DNA of 64,000 bases from positions 4,898,001 through 4,962,000 of the forward strand of contig NZ_CP062941.1 of the NCBI RefSeq assembly GCF_015101885.1, given 5' to 3'. Under the pieces are notes generated by a model, which saw nothing but the letters and a program-made list of their open reading frames with translations, was not told the DNA's origin and made no database searches. Shown in pieces: positions 1 through 9,187 of the stretch. The position numbers were made by a program, and so were the translations under genes. Numbering within the stretch: position 1 is the first letter of the stretch; the number at the start of each line of letters is the position of its first letter. This stretch comes from Massilia litorea. Lineage in GTDB: Bacteria; Pseudomonadota; Gammaproteobacteria; Burkholderiales; Burkholderiaceae_D.

Positions 1-2374
1 GCCAGGCCATGCTCTGCTCGCAGGCGCGCCGGATCACCCATTCGCCGACCGGCACGATCATGCCGTTCTCTTCGAGCGTCGGAATGAAATCGTCCGGCAG
101 CACCAGGCCTTGCTGCGGATGGCGCCAGCGCAGCAGCACTTCGAGCGCGGCCACGCGCTGCGTCGCCATGTCCATGATCGGCTGATAGAACGGCTCGAAC
201 TCGCCATTGGCGAGCGCCTGGCGCAGCTTCGATTCGAGTTCGCGAATGGCAAATGCGCGCGCCACCGCGCCATCCATGCGCTCGTTGAAGAACTGGTAGT
301 TGTTGCGTCCCGCCGCCTTGGCGCTGTACATCGCGGCGTCGGCATGGCGCATCAGGAGGTCGACGTCGGCGCCGTCGTCCGGATAGACGCAGATCCCGAT
401 CGAGGGCGAGATGTGCAGGCTGTGACCTTCGAAGCGCACCGGCGCGCCCAGTACCTCGATGATCTTGTCGCCGACCTGGCTGCATTCCTCCAGCGTGCCC
501 GCGCCGGGCACCAGCACCACGAACTCGTCGCCGCCCAGGCGCGCCACGGTGTCGCTGGCGCGCACCGCATGGCACAGGCGGCTCGCGACTTCCTTCAGCA
601 AAAAATCGCCGGTCGCATGGCCGAGCGAATCGTTGATCGTCTTGAAGCGGTCGAGGTCGAGGAACATCACGGCCAGGCGCGTACCCGCGCGCTGGGCGGC
701 GGCGATCGCCCGCTCCAGGCGGTCGGCCAGCAGCGCGCGGTTCGGCAGGCCGGTCAGGCTGTCGTGGTAGGCCATGTGGTGCACGCGCGCCTCGGCCTGG
801 CGCCGCTCGACGATCTCGTCCTGCAGGAGCGCGTTGGCGCCGGCCAGTTCGGCGGTGCGCGTCGCGACGCGCAGTTCGAGCTCGTCGCGCGCGCGGCGCA
901 CGGCGTCGGTCGCCTCGCGCTGCGCCGTCACGTCGTCGACCAGCCACAGGCTGCGCCCGCCGGGGTCGTCCAGGTCGAAGGGGCGTCCCGACAAACGGCC
1001 CCAGAAGGTCACGCCGTCGCGCCGGCGCAGCAGACGCTCGCTGACGCTCACGCGTCCGGCCGCGAAGTCGCGCGCCGTGTCCAGGCGCGCCGCCTGCCAG
1101 CCCTCGGCCTCCGGATACAGCGCGCGCACCGACAGGCCCGTCATCGAGCCCGGCGCGTGGCCGAACAGCTCTTCCATCTTGCGGTTGGCGTGCAGTGTGT
1201 GGCCGTTCTCGACGACCGCGATGCCGAGCACCGCGGTATCGAAGATGGCCTGGTTCTCCAGCAGCGCCAGGCGCAGCGCCTGTTCGTCGCGGCGCTGGCG
1301 GGTGCGGTCCTCGGCGATCCAGACATAGCCGTGCGACAGGTCGTCCGGATTGACCGGGTAGCCGATCACCTTGCTCCAGATCGGGGTGCCGTCCTTCTTC
1401 ACCAGCTCGAGCTCGGCCTGGTAGGTGCGTCCCTGTGCGAACAGCGGGTGGGCTTCGGCGACGAGGCGGTCGAACGCGGCGGGACTCGGATGCAGGCAGG
1501 CCACCGGCAAGCCCTCGCATTCCCCCGGCGCGTAGCCGAACATCTCGAAGAAGCCCGCGTTGCCGCGCCGGATGGCCTGCTCGCGCGTAAACATGATCGC
1601 CAGCGAGGCATTGTTCAGGAGCGCCCGCAGTTCGCGCCGCGCCTGCCAGGTTTCGCTCACGTCCTCGATGATCCAGATGGTGCCCGCTTCGCGGCGTCCG
1701 GGCTGCACGGCGCTGGCACGCACGCGGGCCCAGAACAGCGAGCCGTCGCGGCGGCGGAACTGGCAGCCGCTTTTTTCGTAGATCGTGCCCTGCGCGAGCG
1801 CCGCGAAGGCCTCGTCGCGGAATGCGTGGTATTCCTCGATGGAGGCGAACATCTCGCCGGCATCGCGGTCAGCCAGTTCGTCGACGCTGTAGCCGATCAT
1901 CTCCGCCAGGCGCGGATTGCATTCCTTGAGCAGCCCCGGCTTGGTGAAGACGATGCCGATCGGCGCGTGCGCGAGGATCGCCTGCTGCTCGACCATCGTG
2001 ATACGCAGCGCCTCCTGGCCGCGCTCGTAGGCGCTGACGTTGGTGAAGACGAAGGTAGCGCCCGGCGCGCCGCCATCGCGCGGAAAGGGCTTTGAGCGCA
2101 CCTCGACGGCGAGCGGCGCGCCGGCCACCGTCAGCGTGCCGCGCCAGTGGCGGTCGGCGCGCACGGATTTGCGCAGTTCGACCGCGGCCTGGCGCGCCGC
2201 GCGTCCCTCGAACAGGTCGAGCAGGGGCCGCCCGACGGGCGATTCGCCCGCCAGTTCGGCCATCGCGGCATTGGCGGCCACGACCAGCCCCGACACGTTG
2301 CAGGCGCAGGCCGGCGCGGCGACCAGGTCCAGCGCGGCGGCGACGACTCCAGGTGTGCTCGTTATTCTGTCCAT
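1..2374 (-). CDS. PAS-GGDEF-EAL cyclic-di-GMP protein (C-terminus cut by window edge)
   Basis: Sensor protein predicted to make and/or degrade cyclic-di-GMP. At least 791 codons are present; the frame runs off the left edge inside the EAL domain. Four PAS domains can be read (about residues 10-110, 125-240, 250-365, 380-490), then a short coiled coil, a GGDEF domain from about 533 and an EAL domain from about 720. The GGDEF motif is intact (about 613-617) and an RxxD product-inhibition site (RASD) lies exactly five residues upstream, so cyclase activity is plausible. The EAL signature reads EVLLRW instead of EALLRW, followed by a normal LPDDFIP stretch; the rest of the phosphodiesterase site is outside the window. 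No membrane segment was seen, so it is probably cytoplasmic. The start is the ATG at 2374, the only convincing one before the first PAS. Confidence 0.9.
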   Translation of the reverse strand, partial: MDRITSTPGVVAAALDLVAAPACACNVSGLVVAANAAMAELAGESPVGRPLLDLFEGRAARQAAVELRKSVRADRHWRGTLTVAGAPLAVEVRSKPFPRDGGAPGATFVFTNVSAYERGQEALRITMVEQQAILAHAPIGIVFTKPGLLKECNPRLAEMIGYSVDELADRDAGEMFASIEEYHAFRDEAFAALAQGTIYEKSGCQFRRRDGSLFWARVRASAVQPGRREAGTIWIIEDVSETWQARRELRALLNNASLAIMFTREQAIRRGNAGFFEMFGYAPGECEGLPVACLHPSPAAFDRLVAEAHPLFAQGRTYQAELELVKKDGTPIWSKVIGYPVNPDDLSHGYVWIAEDRTRQRRDEQALRLALLENQAIFDTAVLGIAVVENGHTLHANRKMEELFGHAPGSMTGLSVRALYPEAEGWQAARLDTARDFAAGRVSVSERLLRRRDGVTFWGRLSGRPFDLDDPGGRSLWLVDDVTAQREATDAVRRARDELELRVATRTAELAGANALLQDEIVERRQAEARVHHMAYHDSLTGLPNRALLADRLERAIAAAQRAGTRLAVMFLDLDRFKTINDSLGHATGDFLLKEVASRLCHAVRASDTVARLGGDEFVVLVPGAGTLEECSQVGDKIIEVLGAPVRFEGHSLHISPSIGICVYPDDGADVDLLMRHADAAMYSAKAAGRNNYQFFNERMDGAVARAFAIRELESKLRQALANGEFEPFYQPIMDMATQRVAALEVLLRWRHPQQGLVLPDDFIPTLEENGMIVPVGEWVIRRACEQSMAW

Positions 2375-2468
2375 TCAGGCCGATCCTCTCCCACGCGGCC
2401 TCGGTACGGACCACTCTTTGTTGCTGAATGATAAACCAGGGTGCATGGAATCTCTACCATGTACTGAC

Positions 2469-2507
2469 AAAAAAAAAGCCCGTCCGCTACGGATGCAGCG
2501 GACGGGC
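2469..2507 (-). terminator. Rho-independent terminator of the prp operon
   Basis: An 11-bp perfect stem (GCCCGTCCGCT at 2478-2488 with its complement at 2497-2507) is followed on the minus strand by nine T residues (2469-2477). It lies just after the prpF stop codon and ends the prpB-to-prpF transcript. Confidence 0.9.
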
Positions 2508-2524
2508 CCGGGCCGGCAGGTGGC

Positions 2525-3715
2525 TTAGAAGCTATCGCCCGGCACCCGTACCCAGCCTTCCATCAGCACACGCGCGCTGCGGCTCATCACGGCCTTGGTG
2601 ACGCTCCATTCGCCCTCAAGCTGCACCGCTTCGGCGCCGACGCGCAGGGTGCCCGACGGATGGCCGAAGCGCACCGCGTCAGGCTTGCCGCCGCCGGCCG
2701 CGATGTTCACCAGGGTGCCGGGAACGGCGGCCGCAGTGCCGATGGCGACCGCCGCCGTGCCCATCATCGCGTGGTGCAGCTTGCCCATCGAGAGCGCACG
2801 CACCAGCAGGTCGACGTCGGCGGCGGCCACCTGCTTGCCGCTCGAGGAGGTATAGGCCGCCGGACGCGCGACGAAGGCCACCTTCGGCGTGTGCTGGCGC
2901 GCGGCCGCCTCGCCTGTGTCCTTGATCAGGCCCATGCGCACGGCGCCGTGGGCGCGGATGGTCTCGAACATGGCAAGCGCACGTGGGTCGCCGTTGATCG
3001 CGTCCTGCAGTTCGGTGCCGGTGTAGCCGACGTCTTCCGCGTTCAGGAAAATGGTCGGGATGCCGGCGTTGATCATCGTCGCCTTCAGGGTGCCCAGGCC
3101 CGGCACCTCGAGCTCGTCGACCAGGTTCCCGGTCGGGAACATCGAACCACCGCCGCCCTCTTCCTCGGCCGCCGGGTCCATGAATTCGAGCTGCACCTCG
3201 GCCGCCGGGAAGGTCACGCCGTCGAGTTCGAAGTCGCCGGTTTCCTGGACCTCGCCATTCGTCACCGGGACGTGGGCGATGATGGTTTTATTGATGTTGG
3301 CCTGCCAGATGCGGACCGTGGCCATGCCGTCGCGCGGCAGGCGTTCAGGATCGACCAGGCCTGCAGTGATCGCGAACGAGCCGACCGCCGAGGACAGGTT
3401 GCCGCAGTTGCCGCTCCAGTCCACGAAAGGCTTGTCGATCGAGACCTGGCCGAACAGGTAGTCGACGTCGTGGTTGTCGCGGGTGCTCTTCGAGACGATC
3501 ACCGTCTTGCTGGTGCTGGAGGTGGCGCCGCCCATGCCGTCGATCTGCTTGCCGTAGGGGTCGGGGCTGCCGATGACGCGCAGCAGGAGCTTGTCGCGCG
3601 CCGGGCCGGGGACGCGTGCGGCTTCGGGCAGGTCGTCGAGGCGGAAGAAGACGCCTTTCGAAGTGCCGCCGCGCATGTAGGTGGCCGGGATTTTGATTTG
3701 GGGAGTGTGTGCCAT
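2525..3715 (-). CDS. prpF: PrpF, AcnD accessory protein (aconitate isomerase-like)
   Basis: 396-residue protein of the PrpF family (diaminopimelate-epimerase fold). In the methylcitrate pathway the family is needed with AcnD, where it isomerises methylaconitate. The N-terminus carries the family MRGGTSKG segment and a GNCGNLS segment that supplies the active-site cysteine. Its length matches the family. It is the last gene of the prp operon, 70 bp after acnD and followed by a strong terminator. Only a weak ribosome-binding site (GGAAC) is seen before the ATG, and a small palindromic repeat lies in the gap to acnD. The presence of prpF with acnD, and the absence of prpD, identify the PrpF/AcnD version of the pathway. 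Confidence 0.95.
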   Translation of the reverse strand: MAHTPQIKIPATYMRGGTSKGVFFRLDDLPEAARVPGPARDKLLLRVIGSPDPYGKQIDGMGGATSSTSKTVIVSKSTRDNHDVDYLFGQVSIDKPFVDWSGNCGNLSSAVGSFAITAGLVDPERLPRDGMATVRIWQANINKTIIAHVPVTNGEVQETGDFELDGVTFPAAEVQLEFMDPAAEEEGGGGSMFPTGNLVDELEVPGLGTLKATMINAGIPTIFLNAEDVGYTGTELQDAINGDPRALAMFETIRAHGAVRMGLIKDTGEAAARQHTPKVAFVARPAAYTSSSGKQVAAADVDLLVRALSMGKLHHAMMGTAAVAIGTAAAVPGTLVNIAAGGGKPDAVRFGHPSGTLRVGAEAVQLEGEWSVTKAVMSRSARVLMEGWVRVPGDSF

Positions 3716-3739
3716 ATTTCAGTTCCAGTTGGTAGCGCG

Positions 3740-3775
3740 GGCCGTAGGGTGGGCACCCTGTGCCCACGCGGTACG
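3740..3775. repeat. REP-like palindromic repeat, copy 1
   Basis: CCGTAGGGTGGGCA followed by TGCCCACGCGGTAC, in the acnD-prpF gap. The same unit occurs near 24.9 kb and twice near 28.4-28.5 kb. It can fold into a GGGCA/TGCCC hairpin. Confidence 0.75.
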
Positions 3776-3785
3776 ATGCGTCCGC

Positions 3786-6386
3786 TTAAGCCGCGACCTT
3801 CGACGACGCCAGGAAGTCCTGCGCAAAGCGCTGCAGCACGCCGCCGGCCTCGTAAATCGACACCTCTTCCGCCGTATCGAGACGGCAGATCACCGGCACC
3901 TCGACACGCTCGCCCGAGCGGCGGTTGATCACCAGCGTCAGCGTCGCACGCGGCGTGCGCTCACCCAGCACGTCATAGGTCTCGGTGCCGTCCAGCCCCA
4001 GCGTCAGGCGGTTCACGCCCGGCTGGAATTCCAGCGGCAGCACGCCCATGCCGACCAGGTTGGTACGGTGGATGCGCTCGAAGCCTTCGGCCACGATCGC
4101 CTCCACGCCCGCCAGGCGTACGCCCTTGGCTGCCCAGTCGCGCGACGAGCCCTGGCCGTAGTCGGCGCCGGCGATCACGATCAGCGGCTGCTTGCGCTCC
4201 ATGTAGGTCTCGATCGCTTCCCACATGCGCGTGACTTGCCCTTCCGGCTCGATGCGCGCCAGCGAGCCAGCACGGACCGAACCGTCCGGATTGCGCACCA
4301 TCTCGTTCTTCAGGGTCGGATTCGCGAACGTCGCGCGCTGCGCCGTCAGGTGGTCGCCGCGGTGGGTCGCGTAGGAGTTGAAGTCTTCTTCCGGCAGGCC
4401 CATCTTGAACAGGTATTCGCCCGCCGCGCTGTCCATCATGATCGCGTTCGACGGCGACAGGTGGTCGGTCGTGATGTTGTCGCCCAGGACCGCCAGCGCG
4501 CGCATGCCGGAGAGGCTGCGCTCGCCCGCCAGCGCGCCTTCCCAGTACGGCGGACGGCGGATATAGGTGCTCATCTCGCGCCAGTCGTAGAGCGGCGACA
4601 CCGCTTCACCGTCGTCGGCCACGCGCGCGAACATCGGCGTGTAGACCTTGCGGAACTGCTCGGGCTTGACGCTCTGTTCGATGACGGCGTCGATCTCGGC
4701 GTCGCTCGGCCAGATGTCGGCCAGCCTGATCTCCTTGCCCGCGCTGTCGGTGCCCAGCACGTCCTTCTCGATATCGAAACGGATCGTCCCGGCGATCGCA
4801 TACGCGATCACCAGCGGCGGCGAAGCCAGGAAGGCCTGCTTCGCATACGGGTGGATGCGGCCGTCGAAATTGCGGTTGCCCGACAGGACGGCGGTCGCGT
4901 ACAGGTCGCGTTCGATGATCTCCTGCTGGATCACGGGATCGAGCGCGCCGCTCATGCCGTTGCACGTCGTGCAGGCAAAGGCGACGACGCCGAAGCCCAG
5001 CTTTTCCAGTTCCGGCATCAGGCCCGCTTCTTCCAGGTAGAGCGAGACCGCCTTCGATCCCGGCGCCAGCGAGGACTTGACCCAGGGCTTGCGCAGCAGG
5101 CCGAGCTTGTTGGCATTGCGCGCGATCAGGCCGGCCGCGATCATGTTGCGCGGGTTGTTCGTGTTGGTGCAGCTGGTGATGGCGGCGATGATGACGGCGC
5201 CGTCCGGCATCTTGCCCGGCTCGTTTTCGACCACACCGGAAATGCCGCGCGCGGCGAGTTCCGAGGTCGGCACGCGCTTGTGCGGGTTCGACGGACCGGC
5301 GATGTTGCGCACGACCGTCGACAGGTCGAAGTGCAGCACGCGCTCGTACTCGGCGTTCGCCAGGGAGTCAGCCCACAGGCCGGTTTCCTTCGCATAGTCC
5401 TCGACCAGTTTTACCTGCTCGTCTTCGCGGCCGGTAAGCCGCAAGTACTTGATGGTCTGCTCGTCGATGTAGAACATCGCGGCGGTTGCGCCGAATTCGG
5501 GCGCCATGTTGGAGATCGTCGCGCGGTCGCCCAGGGTCAGGTTCGAGGCGCCCTCGCCATAGAATTCCAGCCAGGTCGAGACGACCTTGGCATTGCGCAG
5601 GAATTCGGTCAGCGCCAGCACGACGTCGGTCGCGGTGATGCCCGGCTGCGGTTTGCCCGTCAGCTCGACGCCGACGATGTCCGGCAGGCGCATCCAGGAA
5701 GCACGGCCCAGCATGACGCTTTCCGCCTCCAGGCCGCCCACGCCGATCGCGATCACGCCGAGCGCGTCGACCATCGGGGTATGCGAGTCGGTGCCGACCA
5801 GGGTGTCCGGGAAGGCGATGCCGTCCTTCACCTGCACGACGGGCGACATGCGCTCGAGGTTAATCTGGTGCAGGATGCCGTTCCCCGGCGGGATCACGTC
5901 GACATTTTGAAAAGCCTTCTTGGTCCAGTCGATGAAGTGGAAACGGTCTTCGTTGCGGCGGTCCTCGATCGCGCGGTTCTTCTCGAATGCGTCGGGATCG
6001 AAGCCGCCGCATTCCACTGCGAGGGAGTGATCGACGACCAGCTGGGTCGGCACCACCGGGTTGACCAGGGCAGGATTGCCGCCCTCTTGCGCGATGGCGT
6101 CGCGCAGGCCGGCGAGGTCGACCAGGGCCGTCTGGCCCAGGATGTCGTGGCAGACCACGCGCGCCGGGAACCAGGGGAAGTCGAGGTCGCGCTTGCGCTC
6201 GATGAGCTGTTTCAGGGACGGTACCAGGGCCATCGGCTCGCAGCGGCGCACGAGGTTTTCGGCCAGCACGCGCGAGGTGTAGGGCAGCTTGTCGTATGCG
6301 CCGGCTTGAATACTGTCGACCGCTTCGCGCGTGTCGAAGTAGTGCAGGTTCGTGCCGTGCAGGGGTTTGCGGTATGCGTTGTTCAT
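3786..6386 (-). CDS. acnD: AcnD, Fe/S-dependent 2-methylcitrate dehydratase
   Basis: 866-residue aconitase-family enzyme that dehydrates 2-methylcitrate to a methylaconitate, replacing PrpD in this version of the methylcitrate cycle. The three iron-sulfur ligand cysteines are visible: one in SCTNTNNPRN (about residue 406) and two in CTTCNGMSG (about 472 and 475). The swivelling C-terminal domain has GADYGQGSSRDWAAKG. The N-terminus (MNNAYRKPLHGTNLHYFD) is typical of AcnD rather than the longer AcnA. Its ATG overlaps the stop of the upstream GNAT gene by 4 bp (ATGA), so the two are translationally coupled. Cytoplasmic; needs PrpF to complete the reaction. Confidence 0.96.
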   Translation of the reverse strand: MNNAYRKPLHGTNLHYFDTREAVDSIQAGAYDKLPYTSRVLAENLVRRCEPMALVPSLKQLIERKRDLDFPWFPARVVCHDILGQTALVDLAGLRDAIAQEGGNPALVNPVVPTQLVVDHSLAVECGGFDPDAFEKNRAIEDRRNEDRFHFIDWTKKAFQNVDVIPPGNGILHQINLERMSPVVQVKDGIAFPDTLVGTDSHTPMVDALGVIAIGVGGLEAESVMLGRASWMRLPDIVGVELTGKPQPGITATDVVLALTEFLRNAKVVSTWLEFYGEGASNLTLGDRATISNMAPEFGATAAMFYIDEQTIKYLRLTGREDEQVKLVEDYAKETGLWADSLANAEYERVLHFDLSTVVRNIAGPSNPHKRVPTSELAARGISGVVENEPGKMPDGAVIIAAITSCTNTNNPRNMIAAGLIARNANKLGLLRKPWVKSSLAPGSKAVSLYLEEAGLMPELEKLGFGVVAFACTTCNGMSGALDPVIQQEIIERDLYATAVLSGNRNFDGRIHPYAKQAFLASPPLVIAYAIAGTIRFDIEKDVLGTDSAGKEIRLADIWPSDAEIDAVIEQSVKPEQFRKVYTPMFARVADDGEAVSPLYDWREMSTYIRRPPYWEGALAGERSLSGMRALAVLGDNITTDHLSPSNAIMMDSAAGEYLFKMGLPEEDFNSYATHRGDHLTAQRATFANPTLKNEMVRNPDGSVRAGSLARIEPEGQVTRMWEAIETYMERKQPLIVIAGADYGQGSSRDWAAKGVRLAGVEAIVAEGFERIHRTNLVGMGVLPLEFQPGVNRLTLGLDGTETYDVLGERTPRATLTLVINRRSGERVEVPVICRLDTAEEVSIYEAGGVLQRFAQDFLASSKVAA

Positions 6387-6925
6387 GATGTGACCAGTGA
6401 TAGTTGTCGGTGCTGCTTGGCGTAATAGGTGCCGTCGTGCAGGAAAGCGTCGGGCTCCGAGCCGAACTGCCTGAAGCCGAAGCGTTCGTACAGGCGCTCG
6501 GCCGCCGTATTGCCGTCATGGACGGTGAGCGTGATCTGGCGAATCCCGCCGAGCGAACGGGCGAAGTCGACCAGGTAGGCGACCAGCGCCGCGCCGATGC
6601 CTTCGCGCTGCCGTCCGGGATCGACGACCAGCGCGTTCAGGCTGGCCGAGTGGCGGATTTTCACGCCATCCTGCGTGCGCAGGCAGATCGCGCCCACCAG
6701 GGGATTGCCTTCGAGCGCGCCATCGAAGGCGCCGAACCAGTACTCGCCCGTTGTCGACAAGCGCTGTTCGGCCCAGGACAGCGGCTGCGCCAGCGCTTCC
6801 TCGACAGCAGGGCGGAAGGCATGCGGAAAGGCGCGCAAGCCCGCCAGCCGCAGTGCACGATAGCGTTCGGCGTCGGCTGGACCGAGCCGGCGCAGCATGA
6901 GCGCGGGGGCTGGCGAGTCAGTCAT
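6383..6925 (-). CDS. GNAT-family N-acetyltransferase inside the prp operon
   Basis: 180-residue single-domain GNAT acyltransferase. The acetyl-CoA pyrophosphate-binding loop reads RQREGIGAAL (about residues 104-113), and the C-terminal GNTAAERLYERFGF segment is the usual GNAT motif B. It sits between prpC and acnD, starts directly after the prpC stop with no gap, and overlaps acnD by 4 bp, so it is part of the operon. The substrate is unknown. A role in acylating a propionate-pathway enzyme, or in detoxifying an intermediate, is only an inference from position. GNAT genes are not part of the classical prpBCDE or prpBC-acnD-prpF layouts. Confidence 0.9.
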   Translation of the reverse strand: MTDSPAPALMLRRLGPADAERYRALRLAGLRAFPHAFRPAVEEALAQPLSWAEQRLSTTGEYWFGAFDGALEGNPLVGAICLRTQDGVKIRHSASLNALVVDPGRQREGIGAALVAYLVDFARSLGGIRQITLTVHDGNTAAERLYERFGFRQFGSEPDAFLHDGTYYAKQHRQLSLVTS

Positions 6926-8077
6926 TTACTTGCGATCGGCGATCGGCACGAACTGCAGGTCTTCCGGACCGACATAGTTCGCGCTCGGGCGGATGATCTT
7001 GTTGTCGATGCGCTGCTCGATGATGTGGGCAGCCCAGCCGGAGGTGCGCGAGATGACGAACAGCGGCGTGAACATCGCCGTCGGCACACCCATCATGTGG
7101 TAGGACACGGCCGAGAACCAGTCGAGGTTCGGGAACATCTTCTTCACTTCCCACATCACCGATTCGAGGCGCTCGGCGATCTCGAACATCTTCATCGAGC
7201 CGGCGCTCTGCGACAGCGAACGCGCCACTTCCTTGATGACCACGTTGCGCGGGTCGCTGATCGTGTAGACCGGGTGGCCGAAGCCGATGACGACTTCCTT
7301 GTTCGCGACGCGGTTGCGGATGTCCGCTTCGGCTTCGTCGGCGTTCTCGTAGCGCTTCTGGACCTCGAAGGCCGCTTCGTTGGCGCCGCCGTGCTTCGGG
7401 CCGCGCAGCGCGCCGATGGCGCCGGTGATCGCCGAGTGCAGGTCGGAACCGGTGCCGGCGATCACGCGCGCCGTAAACGTCGAGGCGTTGAACTCATGCT
7501 CGGCGTACAGGATCAGCGAAGTGTGCATCGCACGCACCCACTCTTCCGACGGCACCGTGCCGTGCAGCAGGTGCAGGAAGTGGCCGCCGATCGAATCGTC
7601 GTCGGTCTCGGTCTCGATGCGCTTGCCGTTGTGGCTGTAGTGGTACCAGTACAGCAGCATCGAGCCGAAGGAGGCCATCAGGCGGTCCGCGATGTCGCGC
7701 GCACCGGCGATATTGTGGTCGTCCTTTTCCGGCAGCGCGCAGCCGAGCGCCGAGACGCCGGTACGCATCACGTCCATCGGATGGCTGCCGGCCGGCAGCG
7801 CTTCCAGCGCCAGTTTCACCGCCTGCGGCAGGCCGCGCAGCATCTTGAGCTTGGCTTTATAACCCTTCAGTTCGGCGGCGGTCGGCAGTTTGCCGTGCAC
7901 CAGCAGGTAGGCGATTTCTTCGAATTCGCAGGTAGTGGCGACATCGAGGATGTCATAGCCGCGGTAGTGCAGGTCGTTGCCCGACTTGCCGACCGAGCAG
8001 AGGGCCGTGTTACCGGCGGCGACACCCGACAGGGCGACGGATTTTTTTGGCTTGAAGGCTGGGGCTTGTTCAGTCAT
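6926..8077 (-). CDS. prpC: PrpC, 2-methylcitrate synthase
   Basis: 383-residue citrate-synthase-family enzyme condensing propionyl-CoA with oxaloacetate. The active-site blocks are present: a [12 protein letters not shown] region, the catalytic histidine segment [10 protein letters not shown] and the GFGHPVY segment, with the late aspartate in [13 protein letters not shown]. The length and the motif [14 protein letters not shown] fit methylcitrate synthase better than housekeeping citrate synthase. The ATG at 8077 was chosen because GGAGA lies five bases upstream; an in-frame TTG four codons earlier would overlap that site. Second gene of the operon, 24 bp after prpB. Confidence 0.96.
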   Translation of the reverse strand: MTEQAPAFKPKKSVALSGVAAGNTALCSVGKSGNDLHYRGYDILDVATTCEFEEIAYLLVHGKLPTAAELKGYKAKLKMLRGLPQAVKLALEALPAGSHPMDVMRTGVSALGCALPEKDDHNIAGARDIADRLMASFGSMLLYWYHYSHNGKRIETETDDDSIGGHFLHLLHGTVPSEEWVRAMHTSLILYAEHEFNASTFTARVIAGTGSDLHSAITGAIGALRGPKHGGANEAAFEVQKRYENADEAEADIRNRVANKEVVIGFGHPVYTISDPRNVVIKEVARSLSQSAGSMKMFEIAERLESVMWEVKKMFPNLDWFSAVSYHMMGVPTAMFTPLFVISRTSGWAAHIIEQRIDNKIIRPSANYVGPEDLQFVPIADRK

Positions 8078-8101
8078 CGTGATCTCCAATTTCGGTGTCG
8101 A

Positions 8102-8986
8102 TTATTTTTTCTGGGCAGCGAACAGGGCGTCGAGCTTCTGCTCGAAGTCGTGGTAGCCGATGCGCTCGTACAGTTCGGCGCGGGTCTGCATGGTGTCGAC
8201 CACGGCCTGCTGGCTGCCGTCGCGGCGAATCGCAGTGTAGACGTTTTCGGCGGCCTTGTTCATGGCGCGGAAGGCCGACAGCGGGTACAGCACGATGCCG
8301 ACGTCCGCGGTCTTTAGTTCCTCGACCGTGAACAGCGGGGTCGAGCCGAACTCGGTGATGTTGGCGAGGATCGGCACGCCGACCGCTTTCGCGAAACGCG
8401 AATACATGGCGAGATCCGTCATCGCTTCCGGGAACACCATGTCGGCGCCGGCTTCGACGCAGGCGACCGCGCGCTCGATGGCGGCGTCGATGCCTTCCAC
8501 GGCCAGCGCATCGGTGCGCGCCATGATCACGAAGTTCTCGTCGGTGCGGGCGTCGACGGCGGCCTTGATGCGGTCGACCATTTCCTGTTTCGAAACGATC
8601 TCCTTGCCCGGACGGTGGCCGCAGCGCTTGGCGCCGACCTGGTCTTCGATGTGCATGGCGGCGGCGCCGAACTTGATCATCGATTTCACGGTGCGCGCGA
8701 CATTGAAGGCGGACGAGCCGAAGCCGGTGTCGACGTCGACCAGCAGCGGCAGGTCGCACACGTCGGTGATGCGGCGCACGTCGGTCAGCACGTCGTCCAG
8801 GTTCGAGATGCCCAGGTCCGGCAGGCCGAGCGAGCCGGCCGCGACGCCGCCGCCCGACAAATAGATGGCCTTGAAGCCGGCGCGCTTGGCCAGCAGCGCG
8901 TGGTTCGCATTGATGGCGCCGACGACTTGCAGCGGGGATTCTTCTTGTACGGCACGACGGAACAGCGCGCCTGCGGATTGGATCAT
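8102..8986 (-). CDS. prpB: PrpB, 2-methylisocitrate lyase
   Basis: 294-residue isocitrate-lyase-superfamily enzyme cleaving 2-methylisocitrate into pyruvate and succinate, the last step of the methylcitrate cycle. The catalytic cysteine motif KRCGHRPGK is present, as are the metal-binding [10 protein letters not shown] region and the IEDQ segment. The ATG at 8986 ([13 protein letters not shown]) is preceded by a strong AGGAGA site; longer in-frame extensions run into the promoter and were rejected. First gene of the operon, about 50 bp downstream of a sigma-54 promoter. Confidence 0.97.
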   Translation of the reverse strand: MIQSAGALFRRAVQEESPLQVVGAINANHALLAKRAGFKAIYLSGGGVAAGSLGLPDLGISNLDDVLTDVRRITDVCDLPLLVDVDTGFGSSAFNVARTVKSMIKFGAAAMHIEDQVGAKRCGHRPGKEIVSKQEMVDRIKAAVDARTDENFVIMARTDALAVEGIDAAIERAVACVEAGADMVFPEAMTDLAMYSRFAKAVGVPILANITEFGSTPLFTVEELKTADVGIVLYPLSAFRAMNKAAENVYTAIRRDGSQQAVVDTMQTRAELYERIGYHDFEQKLDALFAAQKK

Positions 8987-9028
8987 GGGGTCTCCTGGTG
9001 AATCGGGGTGATGAATACACTGTCTTTC

Positions 9029-9043
9029 GCAAAGAACGTGCCA
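9029..9043 (-). promoter_or_regulatory. prpBp: Sigma-54 (-24/-12) promoter of prpB operon
   Basis: On the minus strand the sequence reads TGGCACGTTCTTTGC, an exact match to the TGGCAC-N5-TTGC core. It lies about 45 bp before the prpB ATG and opposite the gene for the sigma-54 activator PrpR. This matches established prp regulation, where PrpR senses 2-methylcitrate. Confidence 0.93.
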
Positions 9044-9115
9044 GCTCTCCTGTCCATGTTCGACCTCGTAAAAACGACATCGTTTCAACTACTTAGCCAA
9101 CACTTCTGCTGAGCC

Positions 9116-9187
9116 ATGGAACAAGGCCTGTTCCATTATTCGTTTCAAGTGAAACACATGAAACACCTGTTGCATTAAAATTGCAAC
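9116..9187. promoter_or_regulatory. Three palindromes between prpB and prpR, candidate PrpR operators
   Basis: Three inverted repeats stand in a row: ATGGAACA-N5-TGTTCCAT (9116-9136), GTTTCA-N2-TGAAAC (9142-9155) and GTTGCA-N7-TGCAAC (9169-9187). A further TGAAACA half-site lies between the last two. They sit 73-158 bp upstream of the sigma-54 promoter, the usual place for enhancer sites. The last one abuts the prpR ATG and contains a TAAAAT -10-like hexamer, which suggests autoregulation. Assignment to PrpR is inference. Confidence 0.6.

Noticed and set aside
8078-8089. TTG start four codons upstream in prpC
   Set aside because: It would lie within the GGAGA ribosome-binding site of the ATG at 8077.
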